A DNA stretch of 64,000 nucleotides from Rugamonas violacea (GCF_016461825.1 NZ_JAEMNU010000037.1:189349-253348); one strand, 5' to 3'; counted from the first letter of the stretch, positions 23,573-33,450 are shown. Made by a program: numbers and translations. Notes: generated by a model not told the origin, from the sequence alone.

Positions 23573-23630
23573 TTGTATCCATATGTTTCGCCCCGCCGAA
23601 TGGCGCCCCGGTATATACAAGAGGATACAA
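23573..23630. promoter_or_regulatory. Repeated motif in the divergent Spy/regulator region
   Basis: ATACAA occurs at 23615-23620 and 23625-23630, exactly ten bases apart, and the longer GGATACAA at 23623 has its complement TTGTATCC at 23573-23580. Ten-base direct repeats are typical of OmpR-class response-regulator sites, so these may be sites for the regulator encoded next door. Confidence 0.45.
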
Positions 23631-23673
23631 TTGGCCATTGGTCAGCGCCGGTCTACAGGGGATAATCAGCGTC

Positions 23674-24402
23674 ATGGAACCATCATCTACTATTCTGATC
23701 GTCGACGACGATCGCGAGATCCGCACCCTGCTGGCCGACTACCTTGAAACCAACGGTTACCGGCCCCTGTGCGCGGCCGACGGCGTGGCGATGTGGAAGA
23801 TGCTCGACGAGGCGCGTCCCGACCTGATCGTGCTTGATTTGAACCTGCCCGGCGAGGACGGCCTGACCCTGTGCCGCAAGCTGCGCGCCAATTCGACGCT
23901 GCCGGTCATCATGCTGACGGCGCGCAGCGAACCGCTCGACCGCATCCTCGGCCTGGAGATGGGCGCCGACGATTACCTGCCCAAGCCCTTCGAGCCGCGC
24001 GAGCTGCTGGCGCGCATCCGCAGCGTGCTGCGGCGCAGCCACGCCATGCCGTCCAATAGCGCGGCCGACAAGGCGCAGCAGATGCGCTTCTCCGGCTGGA
24101 CGCTGGACCTGACGGCGCGCCACCTGCTCAATCCGGACGGCCTGGTCATCATGCTGTCGGGCGCCGAGTTCCGCCTGCTCAAGGTGTTCCTGGAACATCC
24201 CAATCGCGTCTTGAACCGCGACCAGTTGCTCAACCTGACCCAGGGCCGCGACGCCGATCCCTTCGACCGTTCGATCGACATCCAGATCAGCCGCCTGCGG
24301 CAGAAACTGGGCGAGGACGCGCGCCTGCCGCAAATCATCAAGACGGTGCGCAACGGCGGCTACGTGCTGGCCGGCCAGGTCAGCGTGGAGCCGAGCGCGT
24401 GA
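23674..24402 (+). CDS. OmpR-family response regulator
   Basis: A 242-residue two-domain regulator. The receiver domain has the acidic pocket DDD at 11-13, phospho-acceptor Asp 55 (VLDLNLPG), and Lys 104 in the YLPKPFEP switch; a winged-helix DNA-binding domain fills residues 140-235. The ATG at 23674 precedes MEPSSTILIVDDD; upstream frame has no homology. Its stop overlaps the GTG start of the histidine kinase by four bases. Together with the divergent Spy-like gene and the downstream RND pump this looks like a BaeR-type envelope stress regulator, by context only. Confidence 0.92.
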   Translation: MEPSSTILIVDDDREIRTLLADYLETNGYRPLCAADGVAMWKMLDEARPDLIVLDLNLPGEDGLTLCRKLRANSTLPVIMLTARSEPLDRILGLEMGADDYLPKPFEPRELLARIRSVLRRSHAMPSNSAADKAQQMRFSGWTLDLTARHLLNPDGLVIMLSGAEFRLLKVFLEHPNRVLNRDQLLNLTQGRDADPFDRSIDIQISRLRQKLGEDARLPQIIKTVRNGGYVLAGQVSVEPSA

Positions 24403-25754
24403 GAGCATTCCTCAGTTCGATGACGGGACGGGTGTTTCTGGTGCTGCTGCTCGGCATCGTCGCCTCGGCCGCGCTGACCCAGTGGCTGGCGGTGGGCGAG
24501 CGCACCCGCGCCATCGAGCGCTACCGCGACTTCCACGCCCTCGAACGGGCCGAGCAATTGATCACCACCGCCGACGTGGTGCCGCCGGTGTCGCGCCCGG
24601 CCTACCTGAAGGTGGCCAGCCGGGGCAGCGTGCGGCTCGAACCGGTGCTGCAGCCGGTCGCCTCGGCCTTGCCGCAAAGTGAATTTTCCAGCGCGCTGCA
24701 GCTGCGCCTGGGCCAGGGTTTTTCGCTCAGCCCGCTGGCCGAGCGGCCGGCCGAATGCGACCGGCCGCGCAAGTCGGTCTCGCTGTTCGGTCCCAAACAA
24801 TGGCGCGGCACCTGCGAGACGATGTTCGTGCGCATGCACGACGGCGAGGTGATGAAGCTGTCCGTGCTGCCGCCGCGCGCGCCGCCGGGCGGCAACAAGA
24901 ACGAGTTGCTGAGCATCCTGCCCTTCCTGCTCAGCATCGCCGCGCTGGCCTACCTGGTCACGCGGATGACCATGCGGCCGCTGAAGAAGCTGGCGCAGGC
25001 CGCCAAGGACCTGGGCAACGACATCAACCACCCGCCGCTGGCCCTGGCCGGCGCCGGCGAGATCCGCCAGGCCAGCGCGGCCTTCAACGCCATGCAGGCG
25101 CGCATCCGCCAGCACATCTTCCAGCGCACGCAGATGCTGGCCGCCATCACCCACGACCTGCAGACGCCGCTGACCCGGCTGCGCCTGCGCCTGGAGAAGG
25201 TCGCCGACGCCGAGCTGCAACAGCGCCTGGTGGACGACCTGTCGGCCATGCAGCAGATGGTCAAGGAGGGCCTGGACCTGGCGCGCAGCATGGACACCAC
25301 CGAGAACATGCAGGCGCTCGACCTCGACTCGCTGCTCGACAGCGTCTGCGCCGACGCCGCCGACGCCGGCCAGCCGGTGCGCCTGCACGGCCACGCCGCG
25401 ATGGCGGCGATGGGCCGGCCACTGTCGATCCGCCGCTGCCTGGTCAACCTGATCGACAACGCCGTCAAGTACGGCCACTCGGCCGAGGTGACCGTCGAGC
25501 GCATGGTGGGGGCGGCGCGCATCCGCATCCGCGACCGCGGCCCCGGCATCGCCCAGGACCAGATGGCGCAGGTGTTCGAGCCCTTCTACCGCATCGAAAC
25601 CTCGCGCTCGCGCGACTCGGGCGGCACCGGCCTGGGCCTGACCATCGCGCGCAACATCGCCGAGCAGCACGGCGCCAGCCTGCAACTGGCCAACCACCTC
25701 GACGGCGGCCTGGAAGTGACCCTGGTGGTGCCGGAGTACTACGCCGCCAAATAG
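24399..25754 (+). CDS. Sensor histidine kinase
   Basis: A 451-residue inner-membrane kinase. Membrane segments at about 11-31 and 171-189 enclose a periplasmic sensor of some 140 residues containing two Cys (120 and 139) that could form a disulfide. HAMP follows, then the phospho-acceptor His 252 (ITHDLQTP) and ATPase boxes NLIDNAVKYG, DRGPGIA and GGTGLGLTIARN. Start GTG overlaps the regulator stop, so they form one translational unit. The signal is unknown; envelope damage or drugs are likely given the neighbours. Confidence 0.92.
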   Translation: MRAFLSSMTGRVFLVLLLGIVASAALTQWLAVGERTRAIERYRDFHALERAEQLITTADVVPPVSRPAYLKVASRGSVRLEPVLQPVASALPQSEFSSALQLRLGQGFSLSPLAERPAECDRPRKSVSLFGPKQWRGTCETMFVRMHDGEVMKLSVLPPRAPPGGNKNELLSILPFLLSIAALAYLVTRMTMRPLKKLAQAAKDLGNDINHPPLALAGAGEIRQASAAFNAMQARIRQHIFQRTQMLAAITHDLQTPLTRLRLRLEKVADAELQQRLVDDLSAMQQMVKEGLDLARSMDTTENMQALDLDSLLDSVCADAADAGQPVRLHGHAAMAAMGRPLSIRRCLVNLIDNAVKYGHSAEVTVERMVGAARIRIRDRGPGIAQDQMAQVFEPFYRIETSRSRDSGGTGLGLTIARNIAEQHGASLQLANHLDGGLEVTLVVPEYYAAK

Positions 25755-25862
25755 CCCGGCGCCCGCCCGGCGCCGCGGTTTTTCGGCAATTTTTTGTGCG
25801 ACAATGCACCGCCCTATGCAAAGCGGCAATATTTCTTCGCCAGTAAAAAAACAAAAGACAAC

Positions 25863-27023
25863 ATGAAAAAATCTACCCTTGGACTCCTGGTGGGCGCTGC
25901 CCTGGTGATGGGCGGCGGCTGGTATTACACGCATCAGGGCGCCGAACCGGCCGCCACCGCGGCGGCGGGCGGCCAGGCCAAGCCGGGCGCCGGCGGACCG
26001 CAGGGGCCGACCACGGTCAACGTGGTCACGCCGCAGCGCCAGGATGTCGCCGTGGTCCTGCAGGCCAACGGCACGGTCACGCCGATCAGCACGGTCGACC
26101 TGCACCCGCAGACCACCAGCACCATCACCAAGGTGCACATCCGCGAGGGCCAGTACGTCAAGGCCGGCGAGCTGATGTTCTCGCTCGACGAGCGCAGCGC
26201 CCGCGCCAACCTGGACAAGGCGCAGGCCCAGGTGGCGCGCGACCAGGCTTCCTTGGGCGACCTGGAGCGGCAGTACAAGCGCGGCCAGGAGCTGCTGAGC
26301 AAGAACTTCATCGCCCAGGGCGCCGTCGACACCTTGAAGAGCCAGGTCGAGTCGGCCCGCGCGCTGCTGCAGGCCGACGTGGCGGCGGCCCGCTCGGTGG
26401 CGGTGGACGCCAGTTACAACACGATACGCGCGCCGATGAGCGGACGGGTCGGCGCCATCGGCGTCTACCCGGGCAGCCTGGTGCAACTGAGCACCTCGCT
26501 GACCAGCATCACCCAGCTCGATCCGATCAACGTCTCCTTCACCCTGCCGGAAAGCGCGCTGGGCGGCCTGCTCGAGGCGCAACGCGCCGGCGCGGTGGCG
26601 GTCAAGGCGGCGCTGGCCGGCGCCGCCGACGAGGTGGCCGGCCAGCTCAGCTTCATCGACAACACGGTCGACCCGATCGCCGGGGTGATCCGCGTCAAGG
26701 CGCAGTTCGCCAACGCGCAGACCAAGTTGTGGCCGGGACAGTACGTCAACACCAAGTTGACCGTGCAAACCTTGAAAGATGCCACGGTGATCCCGCAAAA
26801 CGCTATCATCAACAACAGCCGTGGCCTGTTCGTCTACACCGTGGCGGCCGACCACACGGCGCAGACCGCCAACATCAAGCGGCTGTATTCGTTCGGCGCC
26901 AACGTCGCCGTGTCCGGCCTGAACGGCGACGAGCAGGTGATCGTTGAAGGCAAGCAGAACTTGCGTCCGGGCGGCAAGGTGAAGGTCGCCACGCCGGGCA
27001 AACAGAAAGGCGGTTCCGCATGA
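25863..27023 (+). CDS. RND efflux periplasmic adaptor subunit
   Basis: A 386-residue membrane-fusion protein of the AcrA/MdtA type. N-terminal membrane anchor or signal at about 5-22, a Gly/Ala-rich linker, then lipoyl halves, a coiled-coil hairpin (about residues 105-165) and beta-barrel domains (ITQLDPINVSFTLPE). It links the permease to an outer-membrane channel, which is not encoded here. The start at 25863 gives a normal signal; the upstream in-frame sequence does not. ATGA overlap with the permease gene. Confidence 0.93.
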   Translation: MKKSTLGLLVGAALVMGGGWYYTHQGAEPAATAAAGGQAKPGAGGPQGPTTVNVVTPQRQDVAVVLQANGTVTPISTVDLHPQTTSTITKVHIREGQYVKAGELMFSLDERSARANLDKAQAQVARDQASLGDLERQYKRGQELLSKNFIAQGAVDTLKSQVESARALLQADVAAARSVAVDASYNTIRAPMSGRVGAIGVYPGSLVQLSTSLTSITQLDPINVSFTLPESALGGLLEAQRAGAVAVKAALAGAADEVAGQLSFIDNTVDPIAGVIRVKAQFANAQTKLWPGQYVNTKLTVQTLKDATVIPQNAIINNSRGLFVYTVAADHTAQTANIKRLYSFGANVAVSGLNGDEQVIVEGKQNLRPGGKVKVATPGKQKGGSA

Positions 27024-30000
27024 ACCTGTCCGAATTGTGCATCCGCCGTCCGGTGATGGTGGTGCTGCTGTCGCTGACCTTGATCCTGGCCGGCGTGCTG
27101 GCCTATTCGGCCATCCCGGTCGCCGCGCTGCCCAGCTATAACACCCCGGTGATCCAGGTCAGCGCCAACCTCGACGGCGCCAGTCCGGACACCATGGCCT
27201 CGTCGGTCGCGCTGCCGCTGGAGAAGCAGTTCTCCACCATCGCCGGCCTCAGCCTGATCACCTCCACCAACACCCTGGGCGCCAGCTCGCTGACCCTGGA
27301 GTTCGACCCCAGCATCGACGTCAACGCCGCCGCCGTCGACGTCCAGGCGGCCCTGCTGCGGGCCCAGCGCGCCTTGCCGCTGGAGATGACCGAGCTGCCG
27401 TCCTACCGCAAGGTCAACCCGGCCGACGCGCCGGTGCTGTTCATGGCGATGACCTCGCCGTCGCTGTCGCTGTCCGAGCTGAACGACTACGCCGAGAACC
27501 TGATCGCCCCCAGCCTGTCGACCCTGCCCGGCGTGGCCCAGGTGACGGTGAACGGCCAGAAACGTTTCGCCGTGCGCGTGCGGGCCAAGTCGGACATGAT
27601 GAACGCGCGCAACCTCTCGCTCGACGAGTTGGCCGCCGCCATCAAATCGGCCAACGCCAACACGCCGCTGGGCGTGCTCGACGGCCCCAACCAGGTGCTG
27701 ACCATCCAGGGCAACGCCCAGCTGATGAAGGCGGCCGAGTTCGCCGAGCTGATCGTCGCCACCCGCAACGGCCAGCCGGTGCGGTTGAAAGAGGTCGCCA
27801 GCGTCGAGGACAGCTTCCAGTCCGTCAAGACGGCCGGCAGCTACAACGGCGAGCGCTCCATCGTGCTGCTGGTGCAGCGCCAACCCAACGCCAACACGGT
27901 GCAGGTGGTCGACGGCGTGCGCGGCCTGCTGCCGCGCTTCCAGGCCCAGCTGCCCAGCTCGATCAAGATCAACCTGGTCAACGACCGCTCGGTGTCGATC
28001 CGCGAGGCGATCCACGACGTCAACCTGACGCTGGCGCTGACGGTCGGCCTGGTGGTGCTGGTGATCTTCCTGTTCCTGCACCGCGCCGCCGCCACCTTCA
28101 TCCCCGCCGTGACGATGCCGATCTCGCTGCTCGGCGCGCTGGCCCTGCTGTACGCCTTCGGCTACAGCCTGGACAACGTCTCCCTGCTCGGCATCACCCT
28201 GGCCGTCGGCCTGGTGGTCGACGACGCCATCGTCGTGCTGGAGAACATCGTGCGGCACATCGAGATGGGCAAGAAGCCCCTGCAAGCGTCGCTGATCGGC
28301 GCCAGGGAGATGGGCTTCACCATCATCTCGATCTCGATCTCGCTGGTCGCCGTGTTCATCCCCATCTTCTTCATGCCCGGCGTGATCGGCCTGCTGTTCC
28401 ACGAGTTCGCGGTGGTGGTGGCGCTGTCGATCATGGTATCGGCGATCGTCTCGCTGACCCTGGTGCCGATGCTGGCCAGCCGGCTGTTGCCGGCCGGCGC
28501 GCACCACGCCGCCGACGAGCCGACCCTGATCGGCCGCTGGTTCGAGGCCGGCTTCACGCGCCTGCGCAACGGCTACGCGCGCAGCCTCGACATCGCGCTG
28601 GGGCACCGCTACATCGTGCTGGCGGTGGCCCTCGCCACCTTCGGCTTGACCGTGCTGCTGTACATCACGATTCCCAAGGGCTTCTTCCCGGAGGAGGACC
28701 TGGGCCAGATCCAGGCCACCACCGAGGCCTCGGAGGACATCTCCTCGGCCGCGCTGCTGGCCTTGCAGGAACGCGTCGCCGCCGTCATCAAGGCCGACCC
28801 GAACGTGCAGGACGTCACCTCCTTCGTCAGCGGCGGCAACACCGGCCGCATGTTCCTGGTGCTCAAGCCGCGCGGCGAACGGGCCAAGATGGCGCAGGTG
28901 TTGGACAGCCTGCGCAAGGCCACCCGCGCCGTGCCCGGCATCGCCGTCTACCTGCGGCCGATCCAGAACCTGCAACTGGGCGGACGGCAGAGCAAGAGCC
29001 GCTACCAGTACACCCTGCAGGCGGTCAGCCCGGACGCGCTGAGCGACTGGGCCGGCAAGTTCACCGACCGCCTGCGCGCCGACGCCGACTTCCGCGACGT
29101 CACCAGCGACTCGCAGAACCGTGGCTTGCAGGCCTCGCTGAAGATCGACCGCGACAAGGCCAACATGCTCGGCGTGCAGATCGCCGACATCCGCACGGCG
29201 CTCTACCTGGCTTTCGGCGAGCGGCAGATCTCGACCATCTACTCGCCCTCGGCCAGCTATTTCGTGCTGCTCGAGGCGGCCAGCGCCGACCGCCAGTTCG
29301 ACGATGCGCTGACCAAGATCTCGGTGCGCAGCAAGACCGGCGGCCAGTTGGTGCAATTGTCCAGCTTCGCCACGGTGGAGCGCACCATCGGCCCGACCGC
29401 CGTCAACCACCAGGGCCAGTTGCAGGCGATCACCCTGTCGTTCAACCTGGCGCCGGACGTGCCGCTGGGCGTGGCCACCGCCAAGATCGACAAGATGGGC
29501 GCCGAGATGAACCTGCCGCCGACCATCATCACCAACTACGGCGGCGACGCGGCGGTCTTCCAAAGTTCCCAGAGCAGTCAGCTGATTCTGATCATCGCCG
29601 CGCTGGGCGTGATCTACGTGCTGCTCGGCGTGCTGTACGAGAGCTACATCCACCCGCTGACCATCCTGGCCGGCCTGCCGTCGGCGGCGGTGGGCGCCTT
29701 GCTGACCCTGCGCCTGTTCGGCCTGGACCTGACGATGATCGCCATCATCGGCATCCTGATGCTGATCGGCATCGTCAAGAAGAACGCCATCATGATGATC
29801 GACTTCGCCTTGCACGCCCAACGCAACGAGGGCATGACGCCGCTCGAGGCGATCCGCGAGGCCTGCGTGCTGCGCTTCCGCCCGATCATGATGACGACCA
29901 TGGCGGCGCTGATGGGCGCGCTGCCGATCGCCCTCGGCCTGGGCGCCGGCGCCGAGCTGCGCCAGCCGCTCGGCCTGGCGGTGGTGGGCGGCCTGCTGTT

Positions 30001-30169
30001 CTCGCAGGTGATCACCTTGTACATCACGCCGGTGATCTACCTGTTCCTCGACAAGTACAGCGGCAGCGGGCCGATGTCGGACGCGCAGCTGGCCCACACC
30101 GGCCACAACGATGATGCGGAGAACCTACACGCGGTGGGCCTGAAAGCGGTGAACACCGCCAAAAGTTGA
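27020..30169 (+). CDS. RND efflux permease, HAE1 type
   Basis: A 1,049-residue proton-driven inner-membrane pump of the AcrB/MdtB class, which takes drugs or amphiphiles from the periplasm. Twelve membrane segments and two large periplasmic loops are evident. The proton-relay acidic pair Asp 401-Asp 402 (VVDDAIVV) and the partner Lys region (GIVKKNAIMMIDFA) are intact. It is translationally coupled to the adaptor. A single permease gene, not the MdtB/MdtC pair of E. coli, is present. Substrates cannot be inferred from sequence. Confidence 0.95.
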   Translation: MNLSELCIRRPVMVVLLSLTLILAGVLAYSAIPVAALPSYNTPVIQVSANLDGASPDTMASSVALPLEKQFSTIAGLSLITSTNTLGASSLTLEFDPSIDVNAAAVDVQAALLRAQRALPLEMTELPSYRKVNPADAPVLFMAMTSPSLSLSELNDYAENLIAPSLSTLPGVAQVTVNGQKRFAVRVRAKSDMMNARNLSLDELAAAIKSANANTPLGVLDGPNQVLTIQGNAQLMKAAEFAELIVATRNGQPVRLKEVASVEDSFQSVKTAGSYNGERSIVLLVQRQPNANTVQVVDGVRGLLPRFQAQLPSSIKINLVNDRSVSIREAIHDVNLTLALTVGLVVLVIFLFLHRAAATFIPAVTMPISLLGALALLYAFGYSLDNVSLLGITLAVGLVVDDAIVVLENIVRHIEMGKKPLQASLIGAREMGFTIISISISLVAVFIPIFFMPGVIGLLFHEFAVVVALSIMVSAIVSLTLVPMLASRLLPAGAHHAADEPTLIGRWFEAGFTRLRNGYARSLDIALGHRYIVLAVALATFGLTVLLYITIPKGFFPEEDLGQIQATTEASEDISSAALLALQERVAAVIKADPNVQDVTSFVSGGNTGRMFLVLKPRGERAKMAQVLDSLRKATRAVPGIAVYLRPIQNLQLGGRQSKSRYQYTLQAVSPDALSDWAGKFTDRLRADADFRDVTSDSQNRGLQASLKIDRDKANMLGVQIADIRTALYLAFGERQISTIYSPSASYFVLLEAASADRQFDDALTKISVRSKTGGQLVQLSSFATVERTIGPTAVNHQGQLQAITLSFNLAPDVPLGVATAKIDKMGAEMNLPPTIITNYGGDAAVFQSSQSSQLILIIAALGVIYVLLGVLYESYIHPLTILAGLPSAAVGALLTLRLFGLDLTMIAIIGILMLIGIVKKNAIMMIDFALHAQRNEGMTPLEAIREACVLRFRPIMMTTMAALMGALPIALGLGAGAELRQPLGLAVVGGLLFSQVITLYITPVIYLFLDKYSGSGPMSDAQLAHTGHNDDAENLHAVGLKAVNTAKS

Positions 30170-30246
30170 CCGGCAACAATTCATTGGTCTGCTCGCTTCG
30201 TATGATGGGAAAGGAGCTTTTTCCTTGAGGCATGGAGCAATCAGAG

Positions 30247-32277
30247 ATGAAACGCTACAACATCACCATCGTCGGCATGGGGCCGCGCGGCCTGAGCGTC
30301 CTCGAGCGCCTCGTCGCGCACGCCGGTGAACAGCAGCTGGCGCTCGACATCAGCCTGGTCGAACCGGGCGAGTGCGGCCAGGGCGTGCACTCGGCGCGCC
30401 AGCCCCAGCACCTGTTGATCAACACCGTCGCCAGCCAGGTGACGCTGTTCCCGGCGCCCGGCGTGGTGGCGTTGCCACCGCGCTGCGCCACGCCGTCGCT
30501 GACCGAATGGGCGCGGCAGAGCGGCTACCGCCGCGTCGGCGACCAGTACTACCGCATCGGCGCCACCGGCGCCGGCGCCGAGATCAGCGAGGCCGACTAT
30601 CTGCCGCGCCGCCTGCTCGGCGAATACCTGACCTGGGGCTACGAGCAACTGCTCGCCGGCCTGCCGGCGCATGTCACGCTGCGCCACCACCGCCTGCGCG
30701 CCAACGACATGTGGCAGCAGCCGGACGGCCGCTGCGCCGTCGAACTCGACAGCGGCTTCATCCTGATCAGCGACTACCTGTTCCTGACCACCGGCCACTG
30801 CAACAACGCCCCGACCGAGCAGGAGGCGGCCTGCGCCAATTTCGCCCAGGAGCAGGCGCGCCACAACAGCAAGCTGGCCTACATCCGCCACGTCTATCCG
30901 CTCGACAAGCTGGTGCAGATCGACGCCGACGCCCGCGTCGCCATCCAGGGCCTGGGCCTGACGGCGCACGACGTCATCGCCGAGCTGACGGTCGGCCGCG
31001 GCGGCCAGTTCGTCCGCGAGGGACAGACGCTGCGCTACCAGAAGTCCGGCCGCGAGCCGCAACTGATCCTGTTCTCGCGCCACTGCCTGCCCTTCGCCGC
31101 GCGCGGCGTCAACCAGAAGGGCCTGGCCGGCCGCCACCGGCCGCACTATTTCACGCCGGACGCCGTCGCCGCCCTGCGCGAGCGGGCCCTGCGCGAGCGC
31201 GGCAGCGCCCAGCTCGACTTCGACCTCGAACTGCTGCCGCTGCTGCGCCGCGAGATGGGCTACGTCTACCGCGCCACCCTGGACGGCGGCGCCATCGAGC
31301 CGGCCGCCTACCAGCTGGCCGAGGAGGAGGGCGCCATCATCGACGTGCTGCTGTTCCCCCTGCGCGGGCGCGAGTTCGCCTCGCTCGACGAGTTCCGCCG
31401 CTACTTCGACGACTGGCTGCGGCGCGACTTGGCCGAGGCGGTGCGCGGCAACGTCGGCAGCGCCGTCAAGGCCGCCACCGACGTGCTGCGCGACGTGCGC
31501 GCGACCTGGCAGGCGATGCTCGAACACGGCGGCCTGACGCCGGCCTCGCACCGCAAGTTCCTCAACGTCTACAACCCGGTGATCAACCGCATCTCCTTCG
31601 GCCCGCCGCGCCATCGCAACGAGCAGTTGCTGGCGCTGCGCGAGGCCGGCGTGGTCGACATCGTCTCCGGCCCGGGCGGCAGCGTGGCGTTCGACGACAG
31701 CGCCGCCTGCTTCGAGTTGCGCACCCGCTTCGGCGACGGCCAGGAGCGCCATCCCTTCGACGTGCTGGCGGTGGCCCGGCTCGACGTCTTCTCGCCGCAG
31801 ACCGACGACTCGCCGTTCATGCAGAACCTGGTGCGGCGCGGCCTGGTGCGGCCGTATTACAACGGTGTCTACCATCCGGGCGGGATCGACATCGAACCCG
31901 GCGGCGGCGTGCTCAACGCCGCCGGCCGGCCGCTCGGCAACGTCTGGGCGCTGGGCTACCTGGTCGAGGGCGCGCACTACTACACCCACGCCCTGCCGCG
32001 GCCGGAGCTGGCCTCGCGCCAGGTGCTCGACGCCGAGCGTTGTGTCGGCGCCATGTGCGCCGCCATCGCCGCCCACGCCACGGCCTCGCCGCCGCCGGCG
32101 CGGCGCGAGGCCGCCGGCGGCCACGCCAAGGCGTCCGGTTTCGATCCCGTTGGCGGCGCCATCGTCGCCCTGCCCGTCGTTGCCGCCGAAACCGCCGAAA
32201 CCGCCGCCGCCGCCGCGGCGGGCCAGGAAAGCCTCGCCACCCCCGCCGAGCCGCTCGCGCCGCGCGTCCCCGTGTAA
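30247..32277 (+). CDS. FAD/NAD(P)-binding protein of unknown function
   Basis: A 676-residue protein with an N-terminal Rossmann nucleotide motif GMGPRG at 10-15, followed by acidic and Arg-rich features of the NAD_binding_9 type (a large FAD/NAD(P) family often found in specialised metabolism). TTGHC near residue 180 resembles the second dinucleotide motif of flavin monooxygenases. The last 50 residues are Ala/Pro-rich and probably disordered. I prefer ATG 30247, with GGAG upstream, over ATG 30232. It stands alone between the efflux operon and an unrelated gene. Reaction and substrate unknown; an N-hydroxylase or similar oxidase is possible. Confidence 0.75.
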   Translation: MKRYNITIVGMGPRGLSVLERLVAHAGEQQLALDISLVEPGECGQGVHSARQPQHLLINTVASQVTLFPAPGVVALPPRCATPSLTEWARQSGYRRVGDQYYRIGATGAGAEISEADYLPRRLLGEYLTWGYEQLLAGLPAHVTLRHHRLRANDMWQQPDGRCAVELDSGFILISDYLFLTTGHCNNAPTEQEAACANFAQEQARHNSKLAYIRHVYPLDKLVQIDADARVAIQGLGLTAHDVIAELTVGRGGQFVREGQTLRYQKSGREPQLILFSRHCLPFAARGVNQKGLAGRHRPHYFTPDAVAALRERALRERGSAQLDFDLELLPLLRREMGYVYRATLDGGAIEPAAYQLAEEEGAIIDVLLFPLRGREFASLDEFRRYFDDWLRRDLAEAVRGNVGSAVKAATDVLRDVRATWQAMLEHGGLTPASHRKFLNVYNPVINRISFGPPRHRNEQLLALREAGVVDIVSGPGGSVAFDDSAACFELRTRFGDGQERHPFDVLAVARLDVFSPQTDDSPFMQNLVRRGLVRPYYNGVYHPGGIDIEPGGGVLNAAGRPLGNVWALGYLVEGAHYYTHALPRPELASRQVLDAERCVGAMCAAIAAHATASPPPARREAAGGHAKASGFDPVGGAIVALPVVAAETAETAAAAAAGQESLATPAEPLAPRVPV

Positions 32278-32498
32278 CGCCGTTGATACATCGGTCGATA
32301 CATACCGTAACATCCCTCAAGGCCGCACTCGAGTAAGCTGTGGTCGGTCAGCTTGGTCGACGCCCCCTCCCGGGGCGGCGTCGCGCCATTGCCTGTCGGA
32401 GCGGTTCCCAAAACGGCGGGACTCTGGCACTATGGCCGCATTTTGTAGACTTCGCCCCAAAGAAGGTTCGATTTATTTTGCACGACAATACCCATTCA

Positions 32499-33353
32499 AT
32501 GTCAGCAGATAGCGAGTACTGCGTGACTTGCGGCCAGAAGCTGCCGCCGCCGGGAGGGTTCGCCTACGGCAAAGGAAAATCGAACCGGATCGGCATCGCC
32601 ATCTCGGTGGGGCTGCACCTGATCGCCGTGCTGTACTACCTGTTCCGGCCGGCCGAGCCCTTCCACCGCACGCCGCCGCCGGGCGGCGGGCAGATGGTCT
32701 ACATCGAGCCGCTCAAACCGAACAAGCCCAAGCAGCAGCCGAAGAAGACCGAGGTGGCCAAGGCCAAAGCGCCGCCGCCGCAGCGGCAAAAGGTCGCGAC
32801 GATCACGCCGCCCGCCAGCAAGCCGAAATTGGAGACCTATGTGCCGCCGGTTGTGGCGCCGATGCAACCGCCGCCCGAGCAGGACATGGGGGAAATGATC
32901 GCCAAGGCGCGCGCCCGCCGCGCCGCCGCCAACCCGACGCCGGCCGAGCCGGCGCCCGAGACCGACGCCGAGCGCGGCCTGCGTATCGCCAAGGCCAACA
33001 TCGCCGGCGCCCAGGGCCGCTCCAACGGCGTCGACCGCGACGACACCGGCGGCGTGTTCACCATCCTGAGCCAGACCTCGCACAGCGCCGAGGTCAAGTT
33101 CAAGGGCTGGAACGCCAACTTCAAGCGCAACTGGAGCCAGCAGGTGCATGTGGAGCAGGGCGCCGAGATGGATATCGAGACGGCCATCGTCAAGCAGATG
33201 ATCGTGGTCATCCGCAAGGAAAAGACCGGCGACTTCCAGTGGGATTCGCACCGCCTCGGCCGCGTCGTCAACATGAGCGCGCGCAAGGAGGACGAGGCGG
33301 AATTGACCGCCTTCCTGATGAAGGAGATGTTCCCCGAGCACCGCCGGCGCTGA
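32499..33353 (+). CDS. TonB-like zinc-ribbon membrane protein, function unknown
   Basis: A 284-residue protein. It opens with a single CVTCG knuckle (half a zinc ribbon, residues 8-12), then a membrane segment at about 30-48, a Pro/Lys-rich stretch to residue 130 like the periplasmic spacer of TonB or TolA, and a folded C-terminal part of about 100 residues with no family I recognise (KGWNANFKRNWSQQVHVEQG). An energy-transducer or envelope-spanning role is a guess from architecture. A TTG at 32478 with GAAGGT upstream may be the true start and would add seven residues. It is monocistronic and convergent with hemB. Confidence 0.7.
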   Translation: MSADSEYCVTCGQKLPPPGGFAYGKGKSNRIGIAISVGLHLIAVLYYLFRPAEPFHRTPPPGGGQMVYIEPLKPNKPKQQPKKTEVAKAKAPPPQRQKVATITPPASKPKLETYVPPVVAPMQPPPEQDMGEMIAKARARRAAANPTPAEPAPETDAERGLRIAKANIAGAQGRSNGVDRDDTGGVFTILSQTSHSAEVKFKGWNANFKRNWSQQVHVEQGAEMDIETAIVKQMIVVIRKEKTGDFQWDSHRLGRVVNMSARKEDEAELTAFLMKEMFPEHRRR

Positions 33354-33422
33354 GCGGCAGCGGCGGCGTGACGACGGCGCGGCCGCGCCGGCCCGCCGGC
33401 ACGCCGGCGGCGGAGATGCAAA

Positions 33423-33450
33423 AAGGGCGAACCCGCGAAGGTTCGCCCTT
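33423..33450. terminator. Bidirectional terminator before hemB
   Basis: AAGGGCGAACC and GGTTCGCCCTT, 11 bp perfect with a six-base loop. On the minus strand it is followed by five T residues, a good terminator for hemB. Confidence 0.8.

Noticed and set aside
24360..30106. Very long minus-strand open frames opposite the two-component system and RND pump
   Set aside because: They are frame shadows in high-GC DNA with low-complexity, Gln/His/Arg-rich translations and no ribosome sites; the plus-strand genes are clear family members.
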